A stretch of 64,000 nucleotides of DNA from Spiractinospora alimapuensis (GCF_018437505.1 NZ_CP072467.1:3430010-3494009); one strand, 5' to 3'; shown: positions 48,645-57,800, numbered from the stretch's first letter. Notes: generated from the letters alone by a model not told the origin. Made by a program: numbers and translations.

Positions 48645-50549
48645 TCATCGGGGCCAGGCGAAGGCCTCCCCCACGTAGGCCGCGAGTTCCAGGTAGGCGT
48701 CCCGCGTGGCCGGGTCGAGGCGGTCGAGGTCGATCTCGGCTCCCTCCTCCAGGTGGGTGTCCCACGGGATCTTCACGACCGAGCGGCAGCGCCGCCGGAA
48801 GTGCTCCTCAAGTTGGGCCAGGTCCACGGCGCCGCGCCCCTTGGGATTCACCATGGACAAGACGACCAGGCCACCGCGCACCAGGTCTCCGTACTGGTGG
48901 GCCTCCAACCAGTCCAGGGTGGCGCTCGCGCTACGGGCGCCGTCGACGGACGGGGAACTCACCAGGACGATCTGGTCGGCCAGTCCGAGCACGCCGGCCA
49001 TCGCCGAGTGGAGCAGGCCCGTGCCGCAGTCGGTGAGACAGATCGAGTAGAAGTGCTCCAGAATCCGCGACACTTCGCGGTAGTCCTTCTCGCTGAAGGC
49101 CTCGGACACGGCGGGATCGCGGTCGGAGGCGAGGATCTCCAGCCGGCTCACCGCCTGTGAGGTGTAGGCGCGGAAGTCCGCGTACCGCTGAATGCTGTCG
49201 CGTTCGTTGAGGAGGTCCCGGATCGAGGCCGCGGACTCCAGGCGGACCTTGTCCGACAGCGTGCCTCGGTCAGGGTTGGCGTCCACGGCGAGCACCCGGT
49301 CGCCGCGCAGCGAGGCCAGCATCGACCCCAGGGCCGCGGTCGTGGTCGTCTTGCCCACCCCACCCTTGAGGCTCAACACCGCGAGACGGTAGTGGCCACC
49401 CGCGACGGGGGTCTTCACCCGGTTGATCAGGTCCCGGCGGCGCAGCTCCTCCGCGGACTCCCCCGGATGGACGAGGCCACCGGTCAGCGTGTAGACGGCG
49501 CGCCGCCAGCCGCCCCCCGGCGCTTGGCGACGTCCGCGGACCAGGGTCTCCGGGCGCAACGACTCCGCCGTCGGGGTAGGACGTTCCGGCAGTTGCGAGG
49601 GTGCGGCGGGCCATGGGGAGTTGGACCGGGCGAACCCGCCGGTGTCCCGCGCGTCGCCGTCGCTCGTCCCGTCCCCCCAGAAGTACGCGTCCGGCACGCC
49701 CGCCCCGGACCCGACATTGGGCCCCGGATCCGCGGACTCGGACCGTAGGGGTTCCGGCCGTCCCGATTTCGGCTCCGGCTCCGCCGTGTCGAGGATCTCC
49801 GTCGGAGACTCCGCCTCGGCCTCCGTCGTGGGGGCGGGTATCTCGGCCTGCGGCCAGAACGTCTCCGTCCGCGCCGGTTCCCCCCGGTCCGGCTTGACCG
49901 GAGGAGGCTCAGAGGGCGCCAGTTCGGTGGGTACTGGCGGCTCGAACGCCGAGGGCGGCAGCTCGGTCGTGGTCGGATCGTCCACAACCGGCCGTGGGTT
50001 GTCCGGCGTCTCCCAGACAGGGGGCGCCCAGGCGTCCTCCGGAACCTCAGTCGTCGGCGGTTCGGTCAGTGGCGGCCTGGGGTTGTCGGGGGTCTCTCGA
50101 ACCTGGGGAGCCCACGCCTCGACAGGTGGTACGTCGTACCCCGCCGCGGCGTACGGCGGCGTGGGGGCCGGTGTTCCGTTCGGCGGGGGAACAGCGGTCG
50201 GCGTGGAGGCCGAAGGGGGGAGCGGTTGGGGTTCGGGGATGTCCTCGTCGTTGGCCAAACGCCGCGACGGGGTCGGTGGCGGGGGGTCCACCGGCGCTGG
50301 GGGTTGGTCCTGGGTTGATTCGGCGCGGGTCCGCCGCGCCGACGGAGGACCCCACAGTTCGGCGGCCGACGCGGGAGGGGGCAGACGCTCCGAGGTGTCC
50401 CGAGCGTACGGTGGCGGCGGTGGCGCGCCCTCACCGAACCAGTCGAGGGCCTCCCGCCCCGGCTCCGTGGTCTCGCTCTCCCCGGAGTTACGCCAGCCCT
50501 CCGTGGATTCGACGTCGCGTTCTATGTGGCCGTCCTCGCGATCTGCCAC
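48645..50549 (-). CDS. Pro-rich MinD/ParA-like ATPase
   Basis: A 634-residue protein in two parts. Residues 1-340 are Pro/Glu/Thr-rich and look disordered, with two tandem 28-residue repeats (about 145-170 and 173-198, each AWAPxVxETPDNPRP). Residues 385-634 are a MinD/ParA-type P-loop ATPase with deviant Walker A KGGVGKTT (395-402), a VDANPDRGTL segment and a DCGTGL Walker B. This design resembles the EspI-type ATPases of mycobacterial type VII secretion and similar actinomycete proteins. No secretion genes are adjacent. GTG at 50549 follows GAGGGGG. Partners unknown. Confidence 0.82.
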   Translation of the reverse strand: MADREDGHIERDVESTEGWRNSGESETTEPGREALDWFGEGAPPPPPYARDTSERLPPPASAAELWGPPSARRTRAESTQDQPPAPVDPPPPTPSRRLANDEDIPEPQPLPPSASTPTAVPPPNGTPAPTPPYAAAGYDVPPVEAWAPQVRETPDNPRPPLTEPPTTEVPEDAWAPPVWETPDNPRPVVDDPTTTELPPSAFEPPVPTELAPSEPPPVKPDRGEPARTETFWPQAEIPAPTTEAEAESPTEILDTAEPEPKSGRPEPLRSESADPGPNVGSGAGVPDAYFWGDGTSDGDARDTGGFARSNSPWPAAPSQLPERPTPTAESLRPETLVRGRRQAPGGGWRRAVYTLTGGLVHPGESAEELRRRDLINRVKTPVAGGHYRLAVLSLKGGVGKTTTTAALGSMLASLRGDRVLAVDANPDRGTLSDKVRLESAASIRDLLNERDSIQRYADFRAYTSQAVSRLEILASDRDPAVSEAFSEKDYREVSRILEHFYSICLTDCGTGLLHSAMAGVLGLADQIVLVSSPSVDGARSASATLDWLEAHQYGDLVRGGLVVLSMVNPKGRGAVDLAQLEEHFRRRCRSVVKIPWDTHLEEGAEIDLDRLDPATRDAYLELAAYVGEAFAWPR

Positions 50550-50712
50550 CGGAGCCCCCTCGGCGTAGACGGTGGAATGGATGGGACGGCGGTCCCGTGT
50601 CCGATAACCCCGCCGTCGCGGTCTAATCCAACAGGTCTGTCCCTATTCGTCAACTCCCTGCTCCTCTCCCCGTGGACGCACACGGCACAGCACGCTCGAT
50701 AGCGTTGACCCC

Positions 50713-51702
50713 ATGCACGCAATCGTGGTGGAGGAACCCGGCGGTCCCGAGGCGCTGACCTGGCGTGAGGTGCCTGACCCGCGCCCAGAGGCCGGTGAGG
50801 CGCTCATCGAGGTCACGGCTACGGCGGTCAACCGAGCGGACGTCATGCAACGTAGGGGCGCTTATCCGCCTCCCCCGGGCGCTCCCCCGTACCTCGGTCT
50901 GGAGTGTTCCGGCCGGATCGTGGAGCTGGGCCCGGACGTCACCTCCTGGCAGGTCGGCGATGAGGTGTGTGCCCTGCTCAGTGGAGGCGGCTATGCCGAG
51001 AGGGTCGCCGTGCCCGCGGGCCAACTGCTGCCCGTCCCCTCGGGTGTCGACCTCGTGCACGCCGCGGCCCTGCCCGAGGTGGCCTGCACCGTCTGGTCGA
51101 ACGTGTTCATGGTGGGCGGACTCACGTCCGGGGAGAGCGTCCTGGTCCACGGTGGGGGCAGCGGCATCGGCACCTTCGCGATCCAACTCGCCCACGCCCG
51201 TGGCGCACGGGTCCTGACCACCGCGGGCAGCGATGAGAAGCTGGCGACCTGCCGATCGTTGGGCGCGGACGTCACCATCAACTACCGCGCCGAGAGTTTC
51301 CGGGACCGGGTCCGGGCGGAGACCGACGGCGCCGGAGTCGACGTGATCCTGGACATCATGGGCGGCTCCTATCTCGAGGACAACGTCGCCTCGCTCGCCA
51401 CCGACGGCGACCTGGTGGTGATCGGCCTCATGGGTGGGCGGCAGGCGGAACTCGACCTGGGCCGCATGCTCGTGAAACGCCTGTCCGTCCACGCGACGAC
51501 GCTACGGGCCCGCCCCGAGGCAGAGAAGGCGAGGATCGTGGCCGAAGTCCGAGAACACGTGTGGCCCCTCATCGAAGCGGGCACGATTCGCCCTATCGTG
51601 GACCGCACCATGCCACTGGCTTCAGCGGCGGAGGCCCATCGAGTGCTGGAGTCCAGCGAACACATCGGCAAGATTGTGCTCACGTCGGACCGCGGGGTTT
51701 GA
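50713..51702 (+). CDS. NAD(P)H quinone oxidoreductase (PIG3-like MDR family)
   Basis: A 329-residue medium-chain dehydrogenase/reductase without zinc ligands. It begins MHAIVVEEPGGPEALTW, has the NADPH-binding VLVHGGGSGIGTFAIQLAHA and the TVWSNVF active-site helix of the PIG3/TP53I3 quinone reductase group. It would reduce quinones or enones with NADPH. ATG at 50713 has no clear ribosome site. It is separated by 11 bases from bpa downstream, so they are co-transcribed; Mycobacterium has a similar oxidoreductase near its bpa gene. Confidence 0.87.
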   Translation: MHAIVVEEPGGPEALTWREVPDPRPEAGEALIEVTATAVNRADVMQRRGAYPPPPGAPPYLGLECSGRIVELGPDVTSWQVGDEVCALLSGGGYAERVAVPAGQLLPVPSGVDLVHAAALPEVACTVWSNVFMVGGLTSGESVLVHGGGSGIGTFAIQLAHARGARVLTTAGSDEKLATCRSLGADVTINYRAESFRDRVRAETDGAGVDVILDIMGGSYLEDNVASLATDGDLVVIGLMGGRQAELDLGRMLVKRLSVHATTLRARPEAEKARIVAEVREHVWPLIEAGTIRPIVDRTMPLASAAEAHRVLESSEHIGKIVLTSDRGV

Positions 51703-51713
51703 GGAGTTGTCGC

Positions 51714-52250
51714 GTGATCAGCCAACCTAACGGCGAAGAACAGCCACACGTCCTGATTGTCGGGCCGGACGCCGCCCACGGGGACGACGACGGACCGGAG
51801 GGGAGCGAGGGCGAGGAACGCTCCATCACCGACATGGTCGAGCAACCGGCCAAGGTGATGCGCATCGGAAGCATGATCCGTCAGCTTCTGGACGAGGTCC
51901 GGGCCGCGCCTCTGGACGAGGCCAGCCGCCAGCGCCTGAAGGAGATCCACGAGAGCTCCATCAAGGAACTCGAGGACGGGCTGGCGCCGGAGCTCGTGCA
52001 GGAACTCGAGCGGTTGTCCCTGCCGTTCACCGAGGCCGAGGCACCGTCGGACGCGGAATTGCGGATCGCCCAGGCACAGCTCGTCGGCTGGCTGGAGGGC
52101 CTGTTCCACGGAATCCAGACGACCCTGTTCGCGCAGCAGATGGCCGCACGTCAGCAGTTGGAAACCATGCGCAAGGCGCTCCCGCCGGGGATGACCCCGA
52201 ACGCGCAGGAGCAGGGCGGGCACACCGGGGGCTCTGGTCCCTACCTGTGA
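51714..52250 (+). CDS. bpa: Bacterial proteasome activator Bpa/PafE
   Basis: A 178-residue helical protein. The central four-helix region (ITDMVEQPAKVMRIGSMIRQLLDEVRAAPLDEASRQRLKEIH...ELEDGLAPELVQELERLSLPF...GWLEGLFHGIQTTLFAQQMAARQQLETMR) is that of Bpa/PafE, which forms dodecameric rings that open the 20S proteasome without ATP. The C-terminus, which docks into proteasome pockets, is GSGPYL here, compared with the GQYL motif described for mycobacteria, so Gln is replaced by Pro. GTG at 51714 follows GAGGAG by seven bases. It lies 11 bases after the quinone oxidoreductase stop. Confidence 0.88.
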   Translation: MISQPNGEEQPHVLIVGPDAAHGDDDGPEGSEGEERSITDMVEQPAKVMRIGSMIRQLLDEVRAAPLDEASRQRLKEIHESSIKELEDGLAPELVQELERLSLPFTEAEAPSDAELRIAQAQLVGWLEGLFHGIQTTLFAQQMAARQQLETMRKALPPGMTPNAQEQGGHTGGSGPYL

Positions 52251-52356
52251 GGGTGACCGCCGGGCGTTGAACGTGCTGTGGGGTCGGATGCGCGACGGGC
52301 GCGCGTCCGGCCCCTTCTCCCTCTCCGTGACCCGTGGGCTCGGGAGCAGGAGAGCG

Positions 52357-53304
52357 CTACTGTGCCTGGCCGGCGCGGACGCGCGACAGCCAGTCGGCCG
52401 CCTCGGCGAAGTCCGCGTTGGTGGTCTCGCGGCGTGGAACGAGCCGGTCCACCTCGGCGGTGGCGTCGGTACGTGGATAGCTGCCCAGGAACAGGACGTC
52501 ACGGCAGATTCGCCGGCTGCCCATGAGGGCCTCGCCCAGGCGCGCGTCCGCCACGTGGCCCTCCGCGTCGATGAAGAAGCAGTAGCTACCCAACGCGTCC
52601 CCGGTGGGACGGGACTCCAGGCGGGTGAGGTTCACGCCACGCACGGAGAACTGGTTGAGCAGTTCGACCAGTGCGCCCGGTTGGTCCCCGTCGAGAAACG
52701 CCACCAAGGACGTCCGGTCGTGTCCCGTGGGCTCCGGGACGCTGCCCGGGAGCGCGAGGTGCACGAATCGGGTCGTGGCTCCGGCCCGGTCCGCGAGGCG
52801 CTCGGCGAGCGGGGTGAGCCCGTAGTGCTCGCCCGCGATGCTCGAGGCGATCGCGGCGTCGTAGTCCGACCCGGGTTCGGCGGCGAGCTGCGCGGCGGCA
52901 GCTGTGGAGGGAGCCGTGAAGGTCTGGGCGTCAGGGAGGTGGTGCCACATCCATCCCCGGCACTGCGCGAGGGCGTGCGGATGCGTGACGACCCGCTTCA
53001 CGTCCTCCAGTTGCACCTCCGGTCGGGCGAGGAGGCTGAACTGCACCTCGACCGCGCCTTCCGCGGTGATGAGCAGCGGCTCTCCCGTCACCATCTCGGC
53101 GAGGGTGGAGGTGACGCCTCCCTCGACGGAGTTCTCCAGCGGGACGACGCCGCCCGCCACGTCGCCACCGCGAACCGCCGCGAACACGGCGTCCACGCTG
53201 GGACAGGCCAGCCGATCCCCCGGACGCACGTCCGGCTTGAGTTGCCGCAGTGCGACTTCGGTGAACGTGCCCTCGGGACCCAGATACGCGTAGCGGGTGG
53301 CCAT
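52357..53304 (-). CDS. pheA: Prephenate dehydratase
   Basis: A 315-residue enzyme that turns prephenate into phenylpyruvate in phenylalanine synthesis. It begins YAYLGPEGTFTEVAL, contains VPLENSVEGGVTST, and the TRF motif at 178-180 (ATTRFVHL), where Thr is essential. A regulatory ACT domain follows with GALVELLNQF (about 210-219) and LESRPTGD (229-236), which bind Phe for feedback inhibition. No chorismate mutase domain is fused. ATG at 53304 has a weak ribosome site. A DUF4446 gene lies 10 bases upstream on the same strand, so the two are an operon. Confidence 0.95.
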   Translation of the reverse strand: MATRYAYLGPEGTFTEVALRQLKPDVRPGDRLACPSVDAVFAAVRGGDVAGGVVPLENSVEGGVTSTLAEMVTGEPLLITAEGAVEVQFSLLARPEVQLEDVKRVVTHPHALAQCRGWMWHHLPDAQTFTAPSTAAAAQLAAEPGSDYDAAIASSIAGEHYGLTPLAERLADRAGATTRFVHLALPGSVPEPTGHDRTSLVAFLDGDQPGALVELLNQFSVRGVNLTRLESRPTGDALGSYCFFIDAEGHVADARLGEALMGSRRICRDVLFLGSYPRTDATAEVDRLVPRRETTNADFAEAADWLSRVRAGQAQ

Positions 53305-53314
53305 GACTTGCAGG

Positions 53315-53761
53315 TTATACCTCGGTAACCGCCGTACGGGACGAGCCGGCCTCGGCCGACCGCCTGGCCTCGCTGCCCGGCCCCTGCCCCATCCGGGCGG
53401 CCCGCACGGCGCGGTACTCCTCAGGCGAGAGCTCCTCGCGCGCGTTGCCCTCCTCCACGAGCTTGGCGTAGGTGCGCGTCTCGCTTCGACCGTTGATCGA
53501 GGTGAGCACGATGCCGTCGCCGGACGCGTTGAGAAGCGCGAGCGAGAAGGAACGCGCCCCCGACATCTGTTCCAGTGCGTCGTAGCGCACCATCCCGATA
53601 TCGCGGACCGCGCGTTCGTCGACCAGCCCAGAACCGCTGGGCACAACGCGGTCGGACCGCTTCCTGGCGGGACGCCGACGGGACCGGAAGTAGGCGGCGC
53701 TTCCGAAGAGGAAACCGGCCACGCCGGTCACCGCTCCTATGGTGGCAAGCGTTGTGATCAT
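53315..53761 (-). CDS. DUF4446 family membrane-anchored protein
   Basis: A 148-residue protein with one N-terminal transmembrane segment (MITTLATIGAVTGVAGFLFGSAAYF), a basic stretch and a conserved domain MVRYDALEQMSGARSFSLALLNASGDGIVLTSINGRSETRTYAKLVEEG...LSPEEYRAVRAA, the DUF4446 signature. Function unknown; this gene often lies next to pheA and serS in actinobacteria. ATG at 53761 is chosen because it starts directly before the membrane helix. The tail (MGQGPGSEARRSAEAG) is flexible. It ends ten bases before the pheA start. Confidence 0.85.
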   Translation of the reverse strand: MITTLATIGAVTGVAGFLFGSAAYFRSRRRPARKRSDRVVPSGSGLVDERAVRDIGMVRYDALEQMSGARSFSLALLNASGDGIVLTSINGRSETRTYAKLVEEGNAREELSPEEYRAVRAARMGQGPGSEARRSAEAGSSRTAVTEV

Positions 53762-53823
53762 CACGCTTCGAGGATAATCGTTACTCTCCGAATTTTCGTG
53801 GATACACAACGGCGTTGGCCTGA

Positions 53824-54576
53824 TCAGTGGGGAAGGGATTCCGGCACGTCGCCCCGCCGCCACCACCGCCGCGCCGCGAGCGCGCGCGACACGTCCACGA
53901 ACTGTCGTCCTCGGTGTATCTGGGACCGCAGCCCGGTCCCCGTTGGCCGGTGTTCCAGCGGGACCGGCACCTCCGCCACCCGAAAACCACGCCGCAGCAG
54001 GTCGATCGTCAGCCCGGTCTCCACACCGAAGCCCGGGGCGAGGGGCCGGGCCGCCTCGAACGCCCGGCGGGTGAGACAGCGTTGACCGTTGAGGGGCTGC
54101 TCTGGTTCCCACTCCGTGGCGCGCCGAATGCCGTTGCGGGACAGGCGCACCACGAATCCGTGTCCCCCGAGCCGGGGGCGGGTCGGCGGGAACAGGGCGA
54201 TCGTCATGTCGGCCTCGCCCCGCTCGACGGGACCGACCAGATCCGCGGCGCGGCCCGCGGAACGGCCGAGGTCGGCGTCGAGGAACAGCAGGAGCCGATG
54301 CCCCGCCCCCACGCCCGTCTTGGCTTCCCGGTCCTCCACTATGCGAACGCCCGCGGCCCCCGCTTCCATCGCCGCGCCCTTGCCGGCGTGCCGCGACTGG
54401 CGCAGGACGATCGCCCCCGCCGCCTCGGCCCGACTGGCCGTCTGGTCAGTCGAGCCGTCATCGACAACGAGGACGAGGTCCACGCTGGGAAGAGTCCACG
54501 CCGCCTCGACGGTCGCGGCGACGGTGGCCTCCTCATCCTTGGCGGGGACGACGACCGCCACTCCGCCCCGTGCCAC
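53824..54576 (-). CDS. Family 2 glycosyltransferase
   Basis: A 250-residue GT-A fold enzyme. It begins VAVVVPAKDEEATVAATVEAAWTLPSVDLVLVVDDGSTD, the nucleotide-binding start, with the metal-binding DADLG (LLLFLDADLG) near residue 107, and a later NGQRCLTRRAF acceptor region. It lacks membrane helices, so it may act with an integral partner, or as a UDP/GDP-sugar transferase on a soluble or lipid acceptor; dolichol-phosphate mannosyltransferase-like enzymes look similar. GTG at 54576 follows GGAG. It begins three bases after the STAS gene stop, so they are co-transcribed. Confidence 0.85.
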   Translation of the reverse strand: MARGGVAVVVPAKDEEATVAATVEAAWTLPSVDLVLVVDDGSTDQTASRAEAAGAIVLRQSRHAGKGAAMEAGAAGVRIVEDREAKTGVGAGHRLLLFLDADLGRSAGRAADLVGPVERGEADMTIALFPPTRPRLGGHGFVVRLSRNGIRRATEWEPEQPLNGQRCLTRRAFEAARPLAPGFGVETGLTIDLLRRGFRVAEVPVPLEHRPTGTGLRSQIHRGRQFVDVSRALAARRWWRRGDVPESLPH

Positions 54577-54579
54577 CGA

Positions 54580-54936
54580 CTACTCCGCTGGCGCGGCGGT
54601 GGCCACCCGCACGGTGTCCAGGGTCGGATGGATCCTGAAGACCGCGTCGAGCCCGGTCACCTCGAGAATCTTGGAGACCGTCCCACTGGGCGCCACGATC
54701 TCCAGATCTCCGCTCCGTTCCCGTGCCCGCTTCAACCCTGAGAGCAGCACGTTGATGCCCGTGGAATCACAGAACTCCACCTGGGACATCTCCACCAAAA
54801 GCCGTCCCCCACCGGCGTTGTCCAGGGCTGCGACGAGTTCGCTGTGCAGCCGCGGGGCCGTGTACAGGTCAATTTCACCTCGGACGGCAACCAATGCGTG
54901 ATCCGAGTGTGCGCTGGTCGAGATCTTTAGCTCCAC
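54580..54936 (-). CDS. STAS-domain anti-anti-sigma factor-like protein
   Basis: A 118-residue single STAS domain. The core VAVRGEIDLYTAPRLHSELVAALD, then VEFCDSTGINVLLSGLKRAR, matches SpoIIAA/RsbV proteins; S58 in CDSTGIN is the site that anti-sigma kinases phosphorylate. It should bind an anti-sigma factor and free a stress sigma factor. No anti-sigma kinase is next to it; the upstream gene is a histidine-type kinase. GTG at 54936 is the only start before the fold, with an AGAGGA site rather far upstream. It leads into a glycosyltransferase gene. Confidence 0.88.
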   Translation of the reverse strand: MELKISTSAHSDHALVAVRGEIDLYTAPRLHSELVAALDNAGGGRLLVEMSQVEFCDSTGINVLLSGLKRARERSGDLEIVAPSGTVSKILEVTGLDAVFRIHPTLDTVRVATAAPAE

Positions 54937-55039
54937 ATCGCAGACTGTAGTCCTCTGACCACGCTTGGACCACTCGACGCGACGCGTTTCGCGACATCCC
55001 ACCCAAAAAAAGAAATAACGGACGCAACGGAAACGCCGG

Positions 55040-56902
55040 TCATGCCGGATGTTCGACCGTTTTCGCGCAGGCGAGCCGAAGTCGCATACACGTCCCGCTC
55101 GGCGTGTTGGGGTGCGCCGTGACATCGCCGCCCTGGACGCGGGCCAGCCGGCGGGCGATGTACAGCCCGAGGCCGATACCGCCGAACCGCCGTCGGTCCC
55201 CAGGGTCGCCCTGCACGAACCGATCGAAGACGCGTTCCCGGTCGCCGTCCTCGATGCCGACTCCGTTGTCGGCGACCTCCACCGTGATCTGGTCACCGGA
55301 CTGCCGCGCGGCGACGACCACTCGGCCGCCCTCCGGTGAGTACTTCAGCGCGTTCTCCAGCAACTGGCCGACGATCAGGTCCGTCGCGGTGGAGTTCCCG
55401 TACACCGGCGACAGTCCGTCCGGGATGTCGAGCACCAACGTGTGCCGCTCGGTGAGGGACTCGAACGCGGTGGTCGTCTCCTTGAGCACCGAGGCGAGGT
55501 CGAACTCCCACCGGTTCTCCGTGAGTTCCGTCGTCGCCTCGGGAGACCCCAGGAAGAGGTTGTCCACGATCCGGGCCAGTGTCTCCGACCGGTCGGCGAT
55601 CGTGGAGATGGCGGAGCGACGATAGTCCTCGTCGAGCTGGTCCCAGCTCCGCTCCAGGGTCTGGGCGAATCCGCGCACGACGGTGATCGGGGTGCGGAGC
55701 TCGTGACTGGCGGTCGCGAGGAAGAGGTCCTTCTCGTCCTCCAACGCCTTGGACTCGGTGACGTCCCGGAAGTCCACGACCCACTCGTTGGTCTCGGGAA
55801 TCTCCTGGCTGAGGATCTCCAGCCAACGGCCGTTCGGCAGCAGGTGCGTGACCGGGTCGCCGTGGGGCAACGGAACCGGGAAGAAGGGCCGCTTGTCGAG
55901 CACCTCCTCGAAGGGACGCCCGGTGAGCTCCGCGGCGACACGGTTCCACTTGCGGATCCGACCACGGGAGTTGAGCACCGCGATCCCGTCCGCGCTGCCC
56001 TCGAACACGGCACGCTCGTGGCCACGCTGGCGGGCGGTCTCCTGGTAGCTCATCGCGTTACCGAGCGCCACGCCCGCGTGCCCGGCGAGCAGCTCCACCA
56101 GCTCCAACTCCGGGTCCCCCACCCGTTGCCCGCTGTAGAGCGCGTAGAGGCCTCCGCACGGACGCCCGTGCACGTTGGAGACGCCCAGGGCGATGGTGTG
56201 CAGGCCGTCCAGGTCCGCCCAGATCAGGTCGTCGAGGTAGCGGGTCTCGGCCGTGGCCACCATGACCGTATCCCCGGTCTGGAGCAGCTCACCGAAGAGA
56301 CTGGTGGCCAGGTTGGACTCGAAGTCGGCGCGCTCGTCCGGCAGGTCGACCATGCTGACGAGACGCACCATCTCGCCTTCGATCAGGACGAAACCCGCCG
56401 CGTCGGCACCCGTGAGTTCGGTGAGGCTCTGGGCGATGCGGGAGAAGATCGTTGAGATGTCGAACTCGGCGTTGATGTCGACGATGACCTCGGCCAGGCG
56501 GCGGACGAGCTGGGCCCGCTCCTGCATCTTGTTGGGAGCGACGATGGCGTCCTCCACTTCCTCGAAGACGTTGACCCAGCCGCTGATGTCACGCTCGGGT
56601 CCCATGCTGGAGGTGTTGACGCGGACGGAGACACACGTCCCGTCCTTGCGGAGCCGGCGCGTGGTCATGGACACCGAACCGTCGGTGCGGACACGCTCCA
56701 TGGCTGCCTGGTACTCGGCCCGGAGCTCCGAAGGCACGTAGGGGGCGGGCCCACCCAGTACCTCGTGGGCGCTCCAGCCGAACATTCGCTCGGCCGCCTC
56801 ATTCCAGACAACGACCTTGAGCTCGGAGTCAATGGCGACGATCGGGCTGGCTGCTCGGGCCAGCACCGTCTGCGCGTCGAGGGGTGCGGCGTTGACGCTC
56901 AC
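55040..56902 (-). CDS. PAS-GAF-PAS sensor histidine kinase
   Basis: A 620-residue soluble kinase without membrane segments. Domains in order: PAS (about 12-120; SPIVAIDSELKVVVWNEAAERMFGW), GAF (about 135-285), PAS (about 295-385; DGIAVLNSRGRIRKWNRVAAELTG), HisKA with phospho-acceptor H400 in FLATASHELRTPITVVRGFA, and HATPase with the N box LLENALKYSP and G boxes VADNGVGIEDG and GGIGLGLYIA. It should sense a cytoplasmic ligand, light or redox state. No response regulator is adjacent; instead a STAS and a glycosyltransferase gene follow 103 bases downstream. GTG at 56902 has a poor ribosome site. Confidence 0.9.
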   Translation of the reverse strand: MSVNAAPLDAQTVLARAASPIVAIDSELKVVVWNEAAERMFGWSAHEVLGGPAPYVPSELRAEYQAAMERVRTDGSVSMTTRRLRKDGTCVSVRVNTSSMGPERDISGWVNVFEEVEDAIVAPNKMQERAQLVRRLAEVIVDINAEFDISTIFSRIAQSLTELTGADAAGFVLIEGEMVRLVSMVDLPDERADFESNLATSLFGELLQTGDTVMVATAETRYLDDLIWADLDGLHTIALGVSNVHGRPCGGLYALYSGQRVGDPELELVELLAGHAGVALGNAMSYQETARQRGHERAVFEGSADGIAVLNSRGRIRKWNRVAAELTGRPFEEVLDKRPFFPVPLPHGDPVTHLLPNGRWLEILSQEIPETNEWVVDFRDVTESKALEDEKDLFLATASHELRTPITVVRGFAQTLERSWDQLDEDYRRSAISTIADRSETLARIVDNLFLGSPEATTELTENRWEFDLASVLKETTTAFESLTERHTLVLDIPDGLSPVYGNSTATDLIVGQLLENALKYSPEGGRVVVAARQSGDQITVEVADNGVGIEDGDRERVFDRFVQGDPGDRRRFGGIGLGLYIARRLARVQGGDVTAHPNTPSGTCMRLRLACAKTVEHPA

Positions 56903-57118
56903 CTTGTCATAGTGCCACCAAACGGGCAGGCCGGCAGGGGATTCCGAAGGTTCACATCATGGATCGTCCACGGCGACGCGGCGAACAGGGATATTGACAA
57001 TTTCGGAGGGTGTCCCGCGCGGATATTCGGAACGCTGGATTATCCGTGCCATGCTCTAACGCGTTCGTGAGGGGGAGTCCCGGCAGATCTGACGGAACCG
57101 GCTGAACAGGAGGCAACA

Positions 57119-57769
57119 GTGCACAGCACGCGCAGCGAGGAAGAGTCGGACCTCCTCGCCGTCCTGGAAGCCACTCACGGCACGGCGTCGTCGCCCCCCG
57201 CGCAGGTCAGTAGGCCGGTCACTCCCGAACGGAGCTATCCCGTGGTCGTCGGGGTGGCGGAGACCCCGGTGGGGTTCCTGTCCGTCGCGGTGACCAACCG
57301 CGGCGTCGCGGCGTGTACGTTCGACCCGGAGGAGGTACTGACGGCACGTCTCGCTCGGACCGTGTCCGCCCGGATCGGCACCTGCGACCGTCGCCTGGAC
57401 CCCGTCCGCCGTCAGTTGAACCGGTACTTCGACGGGCAGTCCGTCTCGTTCTCGCTCACGCTTGACCTACGTCTGGTCAGCGACTTCGGTCGCGCGGTCC
57501 TGCGAGCTACCCGGGACATCCCCTACGGCGGGGTGACGACGCACGAGTCGATCGCGGAACGCATCGGCCGACCGGAGGCACTTCGCGCGGTGCGCAACTC
57601 GCTGCTGACCAACCCGCTGTGTGTTCTACTGCCGTGCCACCGGGCCGTGTCGGTGGACTATCCGCACGACGTCGGGGAGTACGCGGGCGGCCATGCGGCG
57701 AAGCGCTACCTGCTGAGCTTGGAGGAACGCGCGGATCCTCCCGTCACCCTGGAACCCACCACGGTGTGA
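57119..57769 (+). CDS. Methylated-DNA-protein cysteine methyltransferase (Ogt type)
   Basis: A 216-residue DNA repair protein that takes the alkyl group of O6-alkylguanine onto its own Cys. The active site is VLLPCHRAVSV (C173), preceded by NSLLTNP and followed by EYAGGHAAKRYLLSLE, with IPYGGVTTHESIAERIGRPEALRAV as the winged helix. The residue between the usual PCHR-V and the Gly loop is a short insert (DYPHDVGEY). The first 40 residues are an extension not needed for the fold. GTG at 57119 follows GGAGG by five bases. It lies upstream of, and converges with, the rhodanese gene. Confidence 0.92.
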   Translation: MHSTRSEEESDLLAVLEATHGTASSPPAQVSRPVTPERSYPVVVGVAETPVGFLSVAVTNRGVAACTFDPEEVLTARLARTVSARIGTCDRRLDPVRRQLNRYFDGQSVSFSLTLDLRLVSDFGRAVLRATRDIPYGGVTTHESIAERIGRPEALRAVRNSLLTNPLCVLLPCHRAVSVDYPHDVGEYAGGHAAKRYLLSLEERADPPVTLEPTTV

Positions 57770-57792
57770 CGCCCCCCATGGCGGGGGACGTC
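57768..57792. terminator. Hairpin between ogt and rhodanese genes
   Basis: A stem of four plus five base pairs with one mismatch (57768-57777 with 57783-57792, loop ATGGC) lies between convergent stops. Confidence 0.5.
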
Positions 57793-57800
57793 CACGCCCG

